From Limnoperna fortunei (lineage: Eukaryota > Mollusca > Bivalvia > Mytilida > Modiolidae), in NCBI GenBank assembly GCA_944474755.1, contig OX104115.1, positions 65,268,605-65,332,604 on the forward strand: 64,000 nucleotides of DNA, given 5' to 3'. Below the pieces are notes generated by a model. That model did no database searches, had not been told where the DNA came from, and was given only the letters and a program-made list of their open reading frames with translations. The first letter of the stretch is position 1; the number at the start of each line of letters is the position of its first letter. Shown here in pieces: positions 46,264-58,897 of this stretch. Position numbers and translations under genes: made by a program.

Positions 46264-47600
46264 ATATCTGGTGATAGAGGCGTTGGCTTGGGATCTGCCT
46301 GGTTCCCTGTTAGTCTGCGAAAACGTACCAGCTGTTGGCGAGAAAGGCTATCAGTTATACTATTCTTTACACCACTCACATGTTCTGCTTTTACCATTAT
46401 ATTGAATTGTAAACAAACCAGAATAAATTTCCGCAACAGGACCATTACCGAGTTTGATTTGGAAGTCTGTTTATTAATTATATGAACAACTGCTTCATTA
46501 TCTGACCTGAACAGGACTTTCTTGTTACTTAAGAGATTGCCCCATGTCAATACTGATACCAAAATAGGACAAAACTCTAAAAGAGTTATATCTGATAATA
46601 AGCCTGTATTTATCCATAAAGCTGGCCACTTTTCGAATGCCCATTTCCCTGCAAAATAAATCTCAAAACCATGGCCTATTTTACCCGAGCTGTCAGTAAA
46701 GAGCTCTAAATGAGAATTACTAACCCAAAATCTGTCATTAAAAACGGATATTCCATTAAAATGAGAAAAGAAATCTAGCCACATGGTGAGGTCCTGTGAA
46801 ATTTCAGCATTTAATCTGACATGATGATTAGGTTTTGTAAGGCCAGCTGTTAAATTTATAAGGCGTCTAAGAAATGGACGTCCGGGTCGTATGGCTCTAC
46901 ATGCAAAATTTAAAGACCCATTGAGAGATTGAATTTCTTTTAATGTAGCTTTTTTCTTACTTAATAGGCTCTTGATTTTATCAATTATTTTTAATACTTT
47001 GCTTTGTGGTATTCTAACTAGCATACTAACTGTGTCAATTTCTAGACCAAGAAATGAAATTTTTGTTTTGGGGCCTTCTGTTTTTTCGTTAGCAATGGGA
47101 ACTCCCAACTCAAAGCATGTTTGAAGAAAAACATTTAAATTGTAGAAACACTGATTAGTATCTGATTTTCCCATAAATAAAAAATCGTCAAGATAATGAA
47201 GAATATTGTTATTCCTAGCTTTCTTAGCTACAATCCACTGTAAAAATGATGAAAATTTTTCAAATAAGGCACAAGAGATGGCACAGCCCATTGGTAAGCA
47301 CTTGTCAAAGTAATAAAGGCCTTCAAATTTAAAACCTAGTTGATCAAAGTCTCCCGGCCATACTCTTAGTAAACGGAATGCACTCTGAATATCGCTTTTT
47401 GCACACATTGTGTTTTTACCAAGTTTCTGAACCATGGAAACTGCCTCATCAAATTTTGTATATTGAACAGAACATAAATTTTGATCAATAAAATCATTAA
47501 CTGATAAGTTATCCGGATATGATAAATGATGTATCAAACGATATTCATGTATAGCTTTTTTAGGAACGACACCAATGGGAGAAACTCTAAATGTTGACAT
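46227..47600 (-). CDS. Reverse transcriptase-RNase H of the retroelement (main open part)
   Basis: 457 open codons. RT: motif A KSDIQSAF (Asp70), motif B-like LPMGCA (102-107), catalytic YLDD (136-139), and the FLGLEID block (183-189). RNase H: FTDSSG (Asp303), LLEF (Glu342), SDNEA (Asp367) and ITDSLSR (Asp417), a complete D-E-D-D set. No protease or methylase is seen. The real protein begins further upstream: the frame is connected, through a one-base deletion at the G6 tract 47602-47607 and a stop at 47645-47647, to the segment at 47645-47905. Confidence 0.9.
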   Translation of the reverse strand: MSTFRVSPIGVVPKKAIHEYRLIHHLSYPDNLSVNDFIDQNLCSVQYTKFDEAVSMVQKLGKNTMCAKSDIQSAFRLLRVWPGDFDQLGFKFEGLYYFDKCLPMGCAISCALFEKFSSFLQWIVAKKARNNNILHYLDDFLFMGKSDTNQCFYNLNVFLQTCFELGVPIANEKTEGPKTKISFLGLEIDTVSMLVRIPQSKVLKIIDKIKSLLSKKKATLKEIQSLNGSLNFACRAIRPGRPFLRRLINLTAGLTKPNHHVRLNAEISQDLTMWLDFFSHFNGISVFNDRFWVSNSHLELFTDSSGKIGHGFEIYFAGKWAFEKWPALWINTGLLSDITLLEFCPILVSVLTWGNLLSNKKVLFRSDNEAVVHIINKQTSKSNSVMVLLRKFILVCLQFNIMVKAEHVSGVKNSITDSLSRQQLVRFRRLTGNQADPKPTPLSPDIWTLLEFTPSAF

Positions 47601-47644
47601 AGGGGGGAGGTAAATGGGCCAGCAATTCTTCCTAATGCTAATTC

Positions 47645-47905
47645 TTAAGATATTTTTTCTCTTACCATGGACCTATGATCATCAACAGATTTTAAATTTT
47701 TACTTTCTCTAGGGGCTCTAGGTCCCTTATAATGAAGATGAAAACCAAATCTAAACCCATCTAATAATTCAGAAGCCTCTGTGCAAGGATAACCCTCTAA
47801 AAGTTTTTCCAGGACCTCAGTTTTTATTGGTGAATTGCCCAGGCTGTATCTGTCGCTGACTAAACTGTCCTTTCTTTTGTTGCTTATTTCTGCCAAGAAA
47901 AGCAT
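47645..47905 (-). pseudogene. Pol N-terminal segment, separated by stop and frameshift
   Basis: 86 codons with the conserved start of DIRS/Ngaro Pol: SPIKTEVLEKLLEGYP, ELLDGFRFGFHL and NLKS..DH. Reading on past the TAA at 47645-47647 gives ELALGRIAGPFTS, the motif that normally leads straight into the RT. One stop plus a single-base loss in a homopolymer therefore split Pol. Either the copy is recently dead or the homopolymer lesion is a sequencing error. Confidence 0.75.
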
Positions 47906-47915
47906 GGTTAGACAT

Positions 47916-48978
47916 TTATGTAGGGCAATTAGAGCTTATGTGATCTTTCCCAAAGCAATTTGCACAATGGTGTAAAAACTTACAACGTGTTCTACAACAC
48001 TGACCGCGATTATGATCATAACACGGGGCTCTACTAATGGGCATCATATGTTGTCTTGGATTACCTTGACCCAGTATAGTCCGATGAAAACCATCATTCA
48101 CTGGGGGAACAATCATTGGCAATGTTGGTTTTAAGATGGTCATTGCCCACAAGTCAGAATTTATGTGTGCCCATGAAGTTGAAGGTACTTGGGCCATTCT
48201 CATGCGGAACTGCTCGTCATACACCCTCCAAGAAAAGTCATGACTAGCACATCGAGCTGCAGCTTTTCTAACTATTGACATGTATTTCAACAATTCAAAA
48301 ATTTTTGACTGATGTTTGCATATAAAGATATTAATAAAAATTAAGAACGCATCGGTCCATTTTGAAATATTTGGGACCAACTCCCTCACCTGATTCGGTT
48401 TGGATTGTATCGACCCCGTATTTGGATCTAAATAAAGCCCACCCCCTTTCAAAGTGCTGAATCAATTCGGAACTTCCCTTTAACAACAAGGCAAAGTTAA
48501 TATATTCATTGTTCCATATTTTCTGTTTCAGCTGTAAGGGAATGTGCGACCATATATCTAAATCCGCAGTCATTATAATGTCCGGACAACTAGCTGTCAA
48601 AACCCAATCATTTATATTTGCCCGCTGTTCTTTGTGGCATGGAGCTAAACCATCCCCCCTGTCTAATAAATCACATGAATGAATGCGCGTTTGTTCATTT
48701 TGTACTAGGAGTTCATTATCAATAAACTCACCAATATGAGGACGTGTGTTTCCTTGAACAACAGGGATGGGACCGATGTTGACATTGACATCGTCTATTT
48801 CCGGTGCATCTGGGACACATGGCTCCGTTGTCTGATCTTTATTCCTTTTCCTGGGTGCCCCAGACTTTGCTGTCCTTGCATAAGGACTTGTAGACTGACG
48901 GCTTGACTTTCTTTTCTGTTTTGGTTCACTTCTCCTTTTGGGCATCTCTAATCTTTGGTTTGAAGAAAATCTTGGCAA
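47916..48978 (-). pseudogene. Gag-like protein with one frameshift
   Basis: Two overlapping frames (48978-48331 and 48452-47916) make one protein of roughly 350 residues. They switch at the G5/A3 run at about 48442-48449. N-terminus: Lys/Arg/Ser-rich basic stretch. Middle: TADLDIWSHIP and the WTDAFLIF, YMSIVRKAAAR and YDEQFRMRMA blocks seen in DIRS/Ngaro Gag. C-terminus: a Cys/His cluster (CYDHNRGQC, CRTRCKFLHHC, CANC) resembling CCCH or zinc-knuckle fingers for RNA binding. The stop at 47916 leaves ~10 bp to the Pol segment in another frame. Confidence 0.75.
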
Positions 48979-50349
48979 TAGTCTGTTTTTTAACTGCTAG
49001 GCGCTTTAAACCAACAAAATGTCTATAACTTGGTTGATAAAACAGTACCAACGGTCTTATAATGTAAAAACACTTCAAACAGCTCTGGCCTTATTATAAA
49101 TTGTTCAAGGAGAACAAAATGATTTCGAGTTATTTTCCGTGAAGAATAGAAATTGATCACTTAAGAGTATCGAGGTGCACAATTGGTATATGCTCCAGAA
49201 AGCATCACGCGTCTATAACCTGCCACACCTTTGGTTGTCTAAGTAGCACGTTTCTATGAGTAGCGGCACTTTCGGCAATCTTTTGGCTTTTATAAAATTT
49301 TTAACCGATCTACAGTATGCAATTTGTCGTAATTCCTTGTATACAATAGTTGCGGTGCAAATTGTTCTAGTGTAGGGTGTTAATAGTATCTCCTAATTCG
49401 TCCTCTGGAAGAAAGCACGTGTCTTTGTAGTTTGTGATCAAAGAGTTTACGATAAACTTAAAAATAAAATCCACTTAATATTGTCCGAACGCACACAAAT
49501 TTCGTGATCAATATAAGTACTCAATATCTCTTGATTGAATAAATTTAGATTTGGGTAAAATATTTATACTGTTCAATATTCAATAAATATTCTGTCCTTT
49601 CAGCTTGCCAGCAAAACCGCAACTGTGGCCGGGAGCTAAAATTTGCTACCTCAACATTTTCTCACGCGCATGTTTCTTTCCTTGAAACATGAAACTTAAA
49701 ACATAAATCATTTTTTAACATTTTTTCTTTTTGCAGATATTAAACACCTTGGACAAAGGGGGATAACTCTGATATAACTAACAAACTTTCAAGTATCAAA
49801 TCGAAATTAAATTGGTTTATTTGCTATTGAATAAACCTTATTACAATGTACTATTCTTGTAATAAACTACATTTTCATGTTTTTCAGAAGGCACGATTTA
49901 AATATTTTAACACAATCGCTTGTATGATACATAAGCTAATGTATTACAGTAGACATTTATTTAAAATCTTAAGAGGCTAAGGACATTGTGATGTTATTGC
50001 TGAGGGCATCAAAACAATAAAAAATGGAATCTAATTCTTACAGTTTGGGCTGAACTTGTATTTGTCTCAATTTTTGGGAAAACACGTTTTATTAATTCAC
50101 CAATAAAAAACCAGCAAACATATATAAGTTATGGCGTCAAGAATAACCCTCTAATATTGCGGACAAAACAGAATATTGATATTAGTATTCAAAATATTCT
50201 ATTAATTTGTGAAGGATTTAGGCAAGCCATATCAAAAGCTGTCATGAAACTAAGCACAAGATTGTTGTATTACATTTTTGTATTTGGGAGATTATTTAAT
50301 AGAAATTATGTTTTCATGACGGATTAAATTACAAAATATAGTGGTCATT
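48979..50349. other. Retroelement 5' region and gene-free AT-rich DNA
   Basis: The 5' UTR and left terminal repeat of the retroelement should lie in the first several hundred bp. I could not match any part to the 44.2-44.7 kb region. No gene supported. Confidence 0.4.
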
Positions 50350-50604
50350 TGCTTATCTGATTTTTATAAAACAATGCACAACAAGGATACGTTTAAGAGA
50401 AAAAACAATAATGTCATGTGGGTCTTCCATCTGCTTTAGAAGATGCTCGCACGCGCTTTTAAATTGAACCGTCAATCCCAAGAGATGTTTTTTGAATCTC
50501 GAGTAATTACTACTAAGTGTTATACGGGGCAAGTGCGCTTTTTCTGGTACTTCTTCCGAGCTTTTGCTATAAGAAAATAGCAAAGAAAACCGACCGAACA
50601 ACAT
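50350..50604 (-). CDS. Exon-like ORF of unknown function
   Basis: On the minus strand a pyrimidine-rich stretch ending TTTTCTTATAG precedes ~70 open codons with protein-like composition (begins SKSSEEVPEKAHL, includes CEHLLKQMEDPHDII, ends HCFIKIR then stop). The upstream part of the ORF, before the acceptor-like site, belongs to the dispersed repeat at 50560-51010. No family recognised; it may be the last exon of a gene or part of the repeat. Confidence 0.25.
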
Positions 50605-51010
50605 TAGCCAAAAGCCAAGGGACAGTTACAAATCCGAATATAGACAAACACAACACAAAAACCAAAGACATAAAACACAGAGAACAACCCGAACCCAATA
50701 AAAACCACGGGTGCACGCAGGTGCTTCGGACGAGTAAGCAGTGCCTGTCTCTAATTAGACACCCGTCTAATACTCATACTCATTATACTCATTATCATGT
50801 CTAGGGAAAAGTCAAATCCAGGAATATGAAACACTACTTATGACTCAGCGAAAATGTCAGATCGTATTTGAGACACTGATTTCCCATAACAATCAATTAA
50901 AGCATTGTGACGACCATAGAACGTCTGTAGAGATAACATCAACCTAGGTTCAACAAACCTTTGTTTGAGATGTTAAGCAGTCAACAGCAGTGATCGGTCT
51001 AGAAAATTGG
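50560..51010 (-). repeat. Dispersed repeat, copy B (inverted relative of 18100-18600)
   Basis: The reverse complement aligns with 18100-18600, from CTAGACCG.TCACTGCTGTTGACT to TTGTTCGGTCGGTTTTC, with scattered substitutions and small indels. No minisatellite is attached to this copy. Confidence 0.75.
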
Positions 51011-54000
51011 AATACAGATAAGTCCTCAATTGAGAAATAATATCGACTGTAAAACGGCTGATCTTATGTATGAAAAAACACGCGTATGCAGTATTTGTGT
51101 TTTGTTGCACGTGAACTCGACTAAAATCTAGAGACGTCTTTGTCTTAACTTGAACTTATGGAACTGATTTATGATAGCCACCCTTTGACGACCATGCCTT
51201 CCAACGCACGTGCGCTTTTGGAATAATCAACTATTCCTTTGCATATCTAAACATATTAACTACACAACATATTGTTGATTTATGAACTTCAAATCGATGA
51301 TCGAAATGACATCGATATTAACCACTCAAAATCAGCGCAAACCCTTCGTCTTTCAATGTAAGACATTCATGCTACAAACAATAATACCACCAGCACTGCA
51401 TTTTTGTTGCTGTTTCTTCAAGTGTAAATATTGTTTTAACGAAATGACTGCCTACATTGTCAGCGCAGCGATTCATATATTGTAGATAGAAAATCAAATC
51501 TCACTTTGTTTAATTAATATTTCAATGGCATATTATCTTAAAGTTTAATGTTTAACTTACCAATAATTTATACATACAAGTATCTAACATTGAGGTATGT
51601 ATTCTATAGACTGCCTAGATTTAAATATTCAGGTAAACCTTTGATAAAAAGTAAGTATTCTTTGAATTGAAACACGATGTACTTACAGTAGGAACTACTG
51701 ATATGAAATAATAAGTTTGTAATTTTGGGAGAACCACTGATTTCGGTTCGTAAATAACAATGAAATTCCTAGAGGGAATTATTTATTAATTCAATTGCTG
51801 CAAGTATTGAAAATATTGTGATTTTTTTAATAAATAAGACTGAAAATGTAAACTGTTATCGATCTGACAGTTTTAATTAATATTATAACGTAACACTATT
51901 TATGGCTTTGATAGTCTGAACATCTAAATGGTTTTTGGTGTTTGACAATATCACATGCTTCTGACAAATGTAGTTGCCAAATAGTATCTCTTTAGTTATT
52001 GGAAAACATGTAACGGCTTGTCATAAGTAGCACCGACCTTAGCGATGTTTACTAAAAGTAAGATAAGATTCGAACACTGAAACTTTCCTTGGTTAGGCCC
52101 TATGGTGTCCGTCGTTTCGAGTTATTATATCGCAAAGATTAAACTTCTTATATTCCAAGTATATGTAATTAAATGATTCTTGGGAATATAAATGCGCAAA
52201 TATTTTTATTATTTTAAATAACATGTATGTTTTACCAGATTGTTCTTTATGTTATACAGAATTGCTTTAATTTTACAGTACGTTTTAGGTTTTTACATAT
52301 CTTTAGGAGAAAATGATATTAAACTCTGAAGGATACCCATCAAATTACAATTGGAACTTACTTTCTGTATTAAAATATTGGCAGGTTACATTGTCAGAAA
52401 ACAGGGTTCACAGAATAACGGAATGCTGGAAAGTGACATATTTTACAATTTCACCTCTTGGTAGAGACTTATCGCCTATAAAAAGGAATTTAAAGACATT
52501 ATTGTTAATAGGTATCAAACGTCGATGAAATGACTATGCACAATAATAGAAATATAAAACTTCAAAAAGTTATAAATCATTTTCCAGACAACAGCTATGA
52601 AATGTGGCTTGGAAAAAAAAAATTGGTTTACAATTTTAATTGTTGAATCGCCACAGATATGAAGCTAAGGTTTATGTAATACAAATAAACGATAAATCTT
52701 TTTTATCTAAAACATTGTGCCAATTGAAGATTAACTTAGTAAAGTGGTAATGCAATTATACAGACCCACAGTTATCAATCTTTTTTGTTTCTAGGTTTCC
52801 ACGCATGTAATTTCCACTAAAATTGGGTATTTTCTTGGAAAATTTTTTATGCACTTTTTATCAAAAGCCGAACATAGAAATCAATATACGTAGAGAAAAA
52901 TCCTAACCATGGATTGTACTGTAGACATAATTCAATGCAAGTTAAAGTAATACATTGTCTCTTTTATTATTCTATTCAATGGTATAGTAATATTATAACA
53001 AAAACTTAACTCCAGCAAGATGATATAAATATGAAACACCTATTATTCCCTGTTAAAATGAGTGTTACGTACTCTATGTGGCATTTAAGCCATTATGTAA
53101 ATACTACACCCAATAAAAGATTATTTCAATTCTTTTAGTGATTGACTGACATTCAAGACATACTTTATGTTTTGACAGGTATTTTATAGTGTGCTAGTTT
53201 ACGCCTATATACACCTGAAAACGAATAACACAGCAATCAGCAATTAAACAAACGTCACAGTCATATTCATTACTTCAACATGTATCTAAAGATATATATG
53301 AGCTGCGTCATTCATAGACTTTGTGTTGCAGCATTATGATCATGATACATCGAAATAATCAGTTTTATTTTATTCTCTCAGAGTTGAAATCCGTAGAGTT
53401 TTTTAAATCGGCACTCACTTCTGCCTGACGTTGATCAATTTTCCGGCGTTTTATCATAAACGACGTAGACGTCAATTAAAGAAATGACTATTATTTGCTA
53501 TTTATTACCGTGCATTACAGTTAATTAGTTCTTGCAGTACATGTAATCATACTACATCATAGGACTTTAATGATTTAAATTTGCACCTGTTATCATTTAT
53601 TTTAACAAAGCGGATAATTAAAGTTTTACTCAAGATTATCTGTATTACTCAATTCGAAAATGTTCGTTTGCAAACTAATTGTACAATGTTATATGACTTA
53701 CATCAACAAATTCGTCTTATTGTCCTATCTCTTATTTACATGTTTACGGAAAGTGTAGTTTTCGAATACTTTGTAAATACCAATAATTTATAATCATTAA
53801 AGAAAAACAAATTGTTTCTATTATTATGAGGAATAATTTTACAGAACACCTTAATTGTATATACATTAACAGTATATACAACTCTATTTGAAACATACTA
53901 TTAATTTTTCCGTTTACTACTTTTCAAAAGCTTTACGACACAGTTTGTTGTTAAAATAAAGTTTAGGGCCATTTTAAGTAATTATTCAGCTATACCAAGG

Positions 54001-55556
54001 CGTCTTGTTTTGTTTTGACCAAATAAAATACATTGAAATATACATTTGAGTTTGTTCTTAAGATTTACAAAAAACGCATCATGTTGGGGATTTCTCAAGA
54101 TTTGAATAAACAGTTTCAACGTCAAATGTGTACAATATTTATTTAAAATATAAAATTTGTAATGTGACATAACCAACTTGTGGTGGAAAAACCCCATCCT
54201 TGTAGTTCCTTGTTAATGCAAACTAGATCCAATCAATTTATATTGTTATCTCTAAAAATTATATTGCATAAGACGAAAGCTTTTGTCGTTTGAAATAATA
54301 TGGTAAGTAGATCATAAACATTTTATAAAAAACTTCAAATGGTTGTCTGCTTTTCCTGTCTAATGATTTTTAAAAGCTAAACTAGACTGTATTCGTAAAT
54401 ATTTGCTGTAAAAATATGCAGCACATTATTCAATTATTCACACTTAATATTTTATGTAAACGTTTGCAAATGAACTGCATAAGATGAATCAGTTTTGGGT
54501 GACCTTTTATATGAGATCATAAATATTTTTTTTATTTAATAATTACTCAACAATCGGAAAACAAATGGTTCATTCAACATATGCCAACAGTTTAAATTTC
54601 GATTTAAAAAGGTAAGAAAAAAATGTTGGCATACATTGAATTGTTGTATAAACATTTTAATCCCTTCTATAAACAATTGTTTAATTAGTGTTACAGGTGT
54701 TTATAGTTAAAATCCATTTTAAGGGTTTTGTTTAATAATAATGTACATTTTTTTATTTTAATATTTTTGTCTTGTAAATTTTAAATAATGTGGGAACTGG
54801 AGTAGCCTCTTTCCTACAGCGTTTGCGAATAGTCTGTATAACTTTATGAACATTTAGCTGAACTCTGTCATTGTCATGGTTATGATTAATCTGTAATTTA
54901 GTTAGAATGTTCATAGTTTTTATAGTAGAGGTCAGTTGCGGGTACAACATATCCAATATGTTCGCTCGTTTCGTTCAGTCTTCACTCTGAACCTTTACCC
55001 ATTGTGGACTAGGGTCTGGTTCCCTAGTCTGTGTTTAACACAATGAATGTCTAACAGTGCATTAGCCATACTTTTGGACAACTGATAAAATCCTTTAGAA
55101 TCAGCAGTATTTATACAAATTTCTAGTGAAAAGTGTTCACTTTTTAATAATAATTGAGGATTCTCTTTAACTCATACAATAATTTTGCCTGTGATTTAAC
55201 TATAATTAATTGGTTAATTACTATCAAAACCAATTGTGTTCTGCATGTTGGCATTCCTTGAATAGAAATTTTTAAAATGTTGACATAGGTTGAAGACACC
55301 AAACAAATTAACAAAACATTCACACACAAAGAAACAGACAACATTTTCTAATTACATACACTGTATACATGTATTTTAATAGGTCACAAAGAATGTATCA
55401 ATATGGTTTGAAAGCGCATAAAGACGGAAACATAATTTAGTATTGGCAAGCCTGATTAATTAACTTTAAACCGCTGTCGTATTTTTTAACTACCATGAAA
55501 ATCTAGCTAACCTTATATCATTCGGATTAATAATTTCATTAATTGGTTGATTGTTA
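51011..55556. other. Gene-free AT-rich stretch (4.5 kb)
   Basis: ORFs of 60-71 codons occur at about the rate expected by chance for this composition. None has a motif or supporting splice sites that I could see. No tandem array. Confidence 0.4.
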
Positions 55557-55949
55557 TCATCCAGGGAGCAGTATTGCAGCTATATTCAGGAAAACAAAAC
55601 AAATTAACAAACAATAAATCAACGGAAAAAATGAATGGGACATGGGGAACACTATTTTGACTGCCCTGGAAAAGTACGTAGTATGGGTAGGTGCGGAAAA
55701 ATCAGCTCCCCTTGGAGCGGCTACCACGAGTCCTTCCTTCCCGAAATCTACAAAAGTTATTACCATCGTACAAGGAGCGTGACACTCTCCAAAGTCGTCA
55801 TCTACTATGTTCCTCTGCGAGGCCCTCTGCGCCATGACATGACAACCCCCAAAGAGAGGCCCTCTCCCATCCGCTCCAAGGAAGCACCGGGATGCTCCCG
55901 GGTCGAACACTTTGATCTCCCTGAAACTCATATAAAACTTATCTGACAA
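55557..55949 (-). CDS. Unassigned ORF overlapping a recurrent motif
   Basis: 130 codons without an ATG in Kozak context. The middle part DDDFGECHAPC matches the frame of GNVFGECHAPW at 18.9 kb, because both overlap the dispersed GAGAGTGTCACGCTCCTTG motif. The C-terminus is a hydrophobic stretch (SFFPLIYCLLICFVFLNIA) that could be a membrane anchor. The local GC content is higher than the surroundings. A repeat-derived ORF is the more cautious reading. Confidence 0.2.
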   Translation of the reverse strand: MSDKFYMSFREIKVFDPGASRCFLGADGRGPLFGGCHVMAQRASQRNIVDDDFGECHAPCTMVITFVDFGKEGLVVAAPRGADFSAPTHTTYFSRAVKIVFPMSHSFFPLIYCLLICFVFLNIAAILLPG

Positions 55950-56465
55950 GTTCGAAAAACTCGTTGATTGAAATAGTCCCGTCGTATCTAGTAAGAAAAA
56001 TTGCGATAGTAATTTTCCATTAACATTCTATCACTTTACTGTGATCTATCTATCTATCTATCTATATATCATATATAATTTGACACGTCTAATATTTGAC
56101 AACAACTCGTCCAAGGTGACATTTTTAATGTTCTTCTAATTCATCTCAACTTAACGCCTATTGTGTTTAGTTCTGTGTGATGCTGATGCGTATTTGAAAT
56201 ATTTTATTCAAATTGGCACAATTAAAAGGACAAAATTATGTAATTTCGATGAAAATACATTTCTCATGAAATGTGCTCAACTTTGTTTATAAAGTATGCA
56301 AGATATAAAATATTGTTTATATTGCGTTCGATAACTATTAAGTGTTTTTTGATGTTAGTTTTAACGTAACGTTCTATATACCGCTAAGGTCCTTTTATGA
56401 ATAATGTTCTAAATACATCAAGAATACATTAAAAAATAAATCGATTGAACAATATATGTTATCAA

Positions 56466-56505
<40 letters not shown>

Positions 56506-58259
56506 TGTACTGAAAAACAAAGCGTGAAGTTCATATCTCCATTGAAGCTCTGTTCAATTGGAGACAAACAAAAATCTTTGTCCGAGATTTTCCTTCTTGT
56601 TTTCTCACTTGAAATTGATTGAATCTTTTCTCACTAATTTATCAAAGGAATCATGTCGTGTTTGTGAATGTAGATGGTAATAGAGATATTTACCCCGCTT
56701 GTTTACGCCATTATTGCATAACTCGGATCAAGGAAGCACAGATTTATTGTTGCATCTTAAGAAGCAGACTTAACGAACACAACAAAACAAATGTCGTATA
56801 ATTTGTATTTCTGTACCGACACAAAACTGGAAAAGAAGCGCGAAGTTCATATCCCATTCGTGAGTTGAGACTTCATAATAAGTGAGAATTTTACATCGCT
56901 TTATTTCATCTTGAGTTATTTTGAAAAAAGCGAGAGATGATATACAATTTTCACGACTTATGGAAGCTATTGCTCTTACGACAAAACGAAACATTTAATT
57001 TGCGTTTCCAAATTTTGTAGCGCGAAAAAAACACATGGAATCGTTAAGGCTAATTCCAATCTATGAAGTCGTAAAGAAAGGGAAAAATATATAATGGACA
57101 TTTGTGTCTCATAATAATTGTTTATACGTGACTTTTCAATCCGGTTCATTGCAGATATGATTAAGAATTGTTCAGAAACCATAAACTTCACAATGTATTT
57201 ATGTGTAGCATTTGTGTGTCACATTGTTACGAATTGAATACGACATTTTCAAGTCGCGCGAAAAACAATTCAGGACAATCATAAAACGAAAGGCTGGCTT
57301 AAATTATACCACTTTTTCTCGTTAGAGAGAAAAAACTTTAGACACGGAGAAGACGGACAATATATTGTGACGTTTGGATATTTGTTTATATCGACGCTCA
57401 CTGGACATGAGTGGTTTACCTAAAGCAGACATGCCAAGTAAATCGCTCAATACATAAAAACCCCATTATTCTCCTTGTTTCAATATTTTTATGTACAACA
57501 ATGCCACCGAAATAAGCTCACTTTACGAAAAACAACCACAACACTCATCAATAAAAAATTAAGCCACTAAGTATTATATATACTTCAGTGGTGTGTAGAA
57601 AACAGTTTTTGTTACCGACTCATCATTGTTAAATGATCTACTATTTTACTATTAGTAGACATATATAGTTTTACATAAAACTTTTTTATTACTAAATATC
57701 TTAATGTAAAAGGCTATTGGGAATGTGCCGAACGAAACAAAAAAAAAACAGAAAAGAACGAACAAGGCGTGGAAATATCTTAAACGGGTTTCGAAGCTCA
57801 CTTATATAAAGAAAATATGACAAATAAAATAAGATTGTTGTTGTTTTAAAAATAAACCCTCTAATTTAATTGATGTCAAACTGATGTCATATTGTTTTCG
57901 TGATTGTTTTAAACACACGTACCTATTTAGCTTGCATCTGCAATGCTCGCTACTAATAAAAAAACAAAAATTTTACTAAAGGTTACATTTGGACATTGGT
58001 TCTGTATAAATAGAATCACATGCCTTGGAAAGATTTCGTCACTATAGCGTGTAGCAGTCCAATTTCAGTCAATGACTTTTAGAGGGGTTCTACCGAATGC
58101 TTTTATGCCTTCTAACTCCATAATACTTTCTCCGTCCAATTACTGTCGCTTAACAACACATTGATAGCCGTAACGTTCACGTTGACCCCGATTTGCACAA
58201 GAGTGACCGTCACTGCTGTCTAGGTAAAAACACGTCAGGGAACATATCATCTTCTTCTA
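55950..58259. other. Gene-free stretch with microsatellites
   Basis: (ATCT)n lies at 56044-56066 and (TA)n at about 56469-56503. Two related segments around GAAGTTCATATC.CCATT occur near 56526 and 56841. No gene supported. Confidence 0.45.
56469..56503. repeat. (TA)n microsatellite
   Basis: About 17 uninterrupted TA units. Confidence 0.95.
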
Positions 58260-58790
58260 TGTATTTTGTGCGATGTGTCGCAACAGTAATCCTGAAGAAA
58301 TTGTGGACAACTTAAAATCAAGATTGACATCTAAAATTTTATCTGTTAGTACCTTCGATTCTTCAACTCTTTATATCACCTTGCCTGGGGAGAAATTTGA
58401 ATCCCGTCTCAAAGAAATAATATATAAAGACTTTGCTTAAACATATGCATCATATAGGTTCAAACATTTTTTTTCTTCTTAAGAACTAAAAGGCAAATTA
58501 TACTACAGGTTATATTATGAAAAGGTTCAGAGTATGCTAGATTTTCTGACCGACAGCAAGTTTGTATTTTTTGAGAATGTGTTTTTCATTAGGCCATCGG
58601 AATTCGAATGGGTGCAATTTGCTTGCCGATTTGTTACTGAATTCTTATGAAACAGAATTTCTTCAACGTCTGATTAAAGGCAAGAGGATGGCAGAAGCTA
58701 AGTCATTTAATTTCACATATAGATATATTGATTATGTCCTTATAATTAACAACCCTCAAGTTTTGATAAATAGTTTAAATATATTTCGTA
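58260..58790 (+). pseudogene. Decayed Penelope-type reverse transcriptase
   Basis: RT motif A region: STFDSSTLYITLPGEKFESRL, at about 58345-58415, then a stop at 58438. After a frame change: NGCNLLADLLLNSYETEFLQ and AKSFNFTYRYIDYVL at about 58610-58740, which are motifs B and C. The catalytic YIDD is altered to YIDY, so the enzyme is dead. The pattern DFSTLYTTLP...MGTNCAPLLADL...RYIDD is the one common to Penelope-like RTs of lophotrochozoans, from general knowledge. No GIY-YIG endonuclease remnant was seen. Confidence 0.7.
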
Positions 58791-58897
58791 TTTTATTATT
58801 TTACCCTTTGAAGTACATGTATTGTTACTTTAAAACACAAATGTTTATCTTTAACATAGTTAAAAGTTTTTCTTCCAACATGTCCAAGACTAGATAG

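Larger units (their letters stand above)
44389..48978 (-). mobile_element. Ngaro-type (DIRS-order) tyrosine-recombinase retrotransposon
   Basis: Order on the minus strand: Gag (48978-47916), RT-RNase H (47905-46227), tyrosine recombinase (46263-45343), SGNH hydrolase (to 44738), then a hairpin-rich 3' region. A recombinase instead of a DDE integrase, no adenine-methylase domain and an added SGNH hydrolase are characteristic of Ngaro elements in the DIRS order. Such elements integrate through a circular DNA intermediate. Termini were not found; split direct repeats should exist between about 44.2 and 49.7 kb but I could not see them. Gag has one frameshift, RT one stop and one frameshift; recombinase and hydrolase are open. 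Confidence 0.85.

Noticed and set aside
49000..49700. Left terminal repeat of the Ngaro-type element
   Set aside because: Looked for matches to 44200-44740 expected of split direct repeats; none was clear enough to report.
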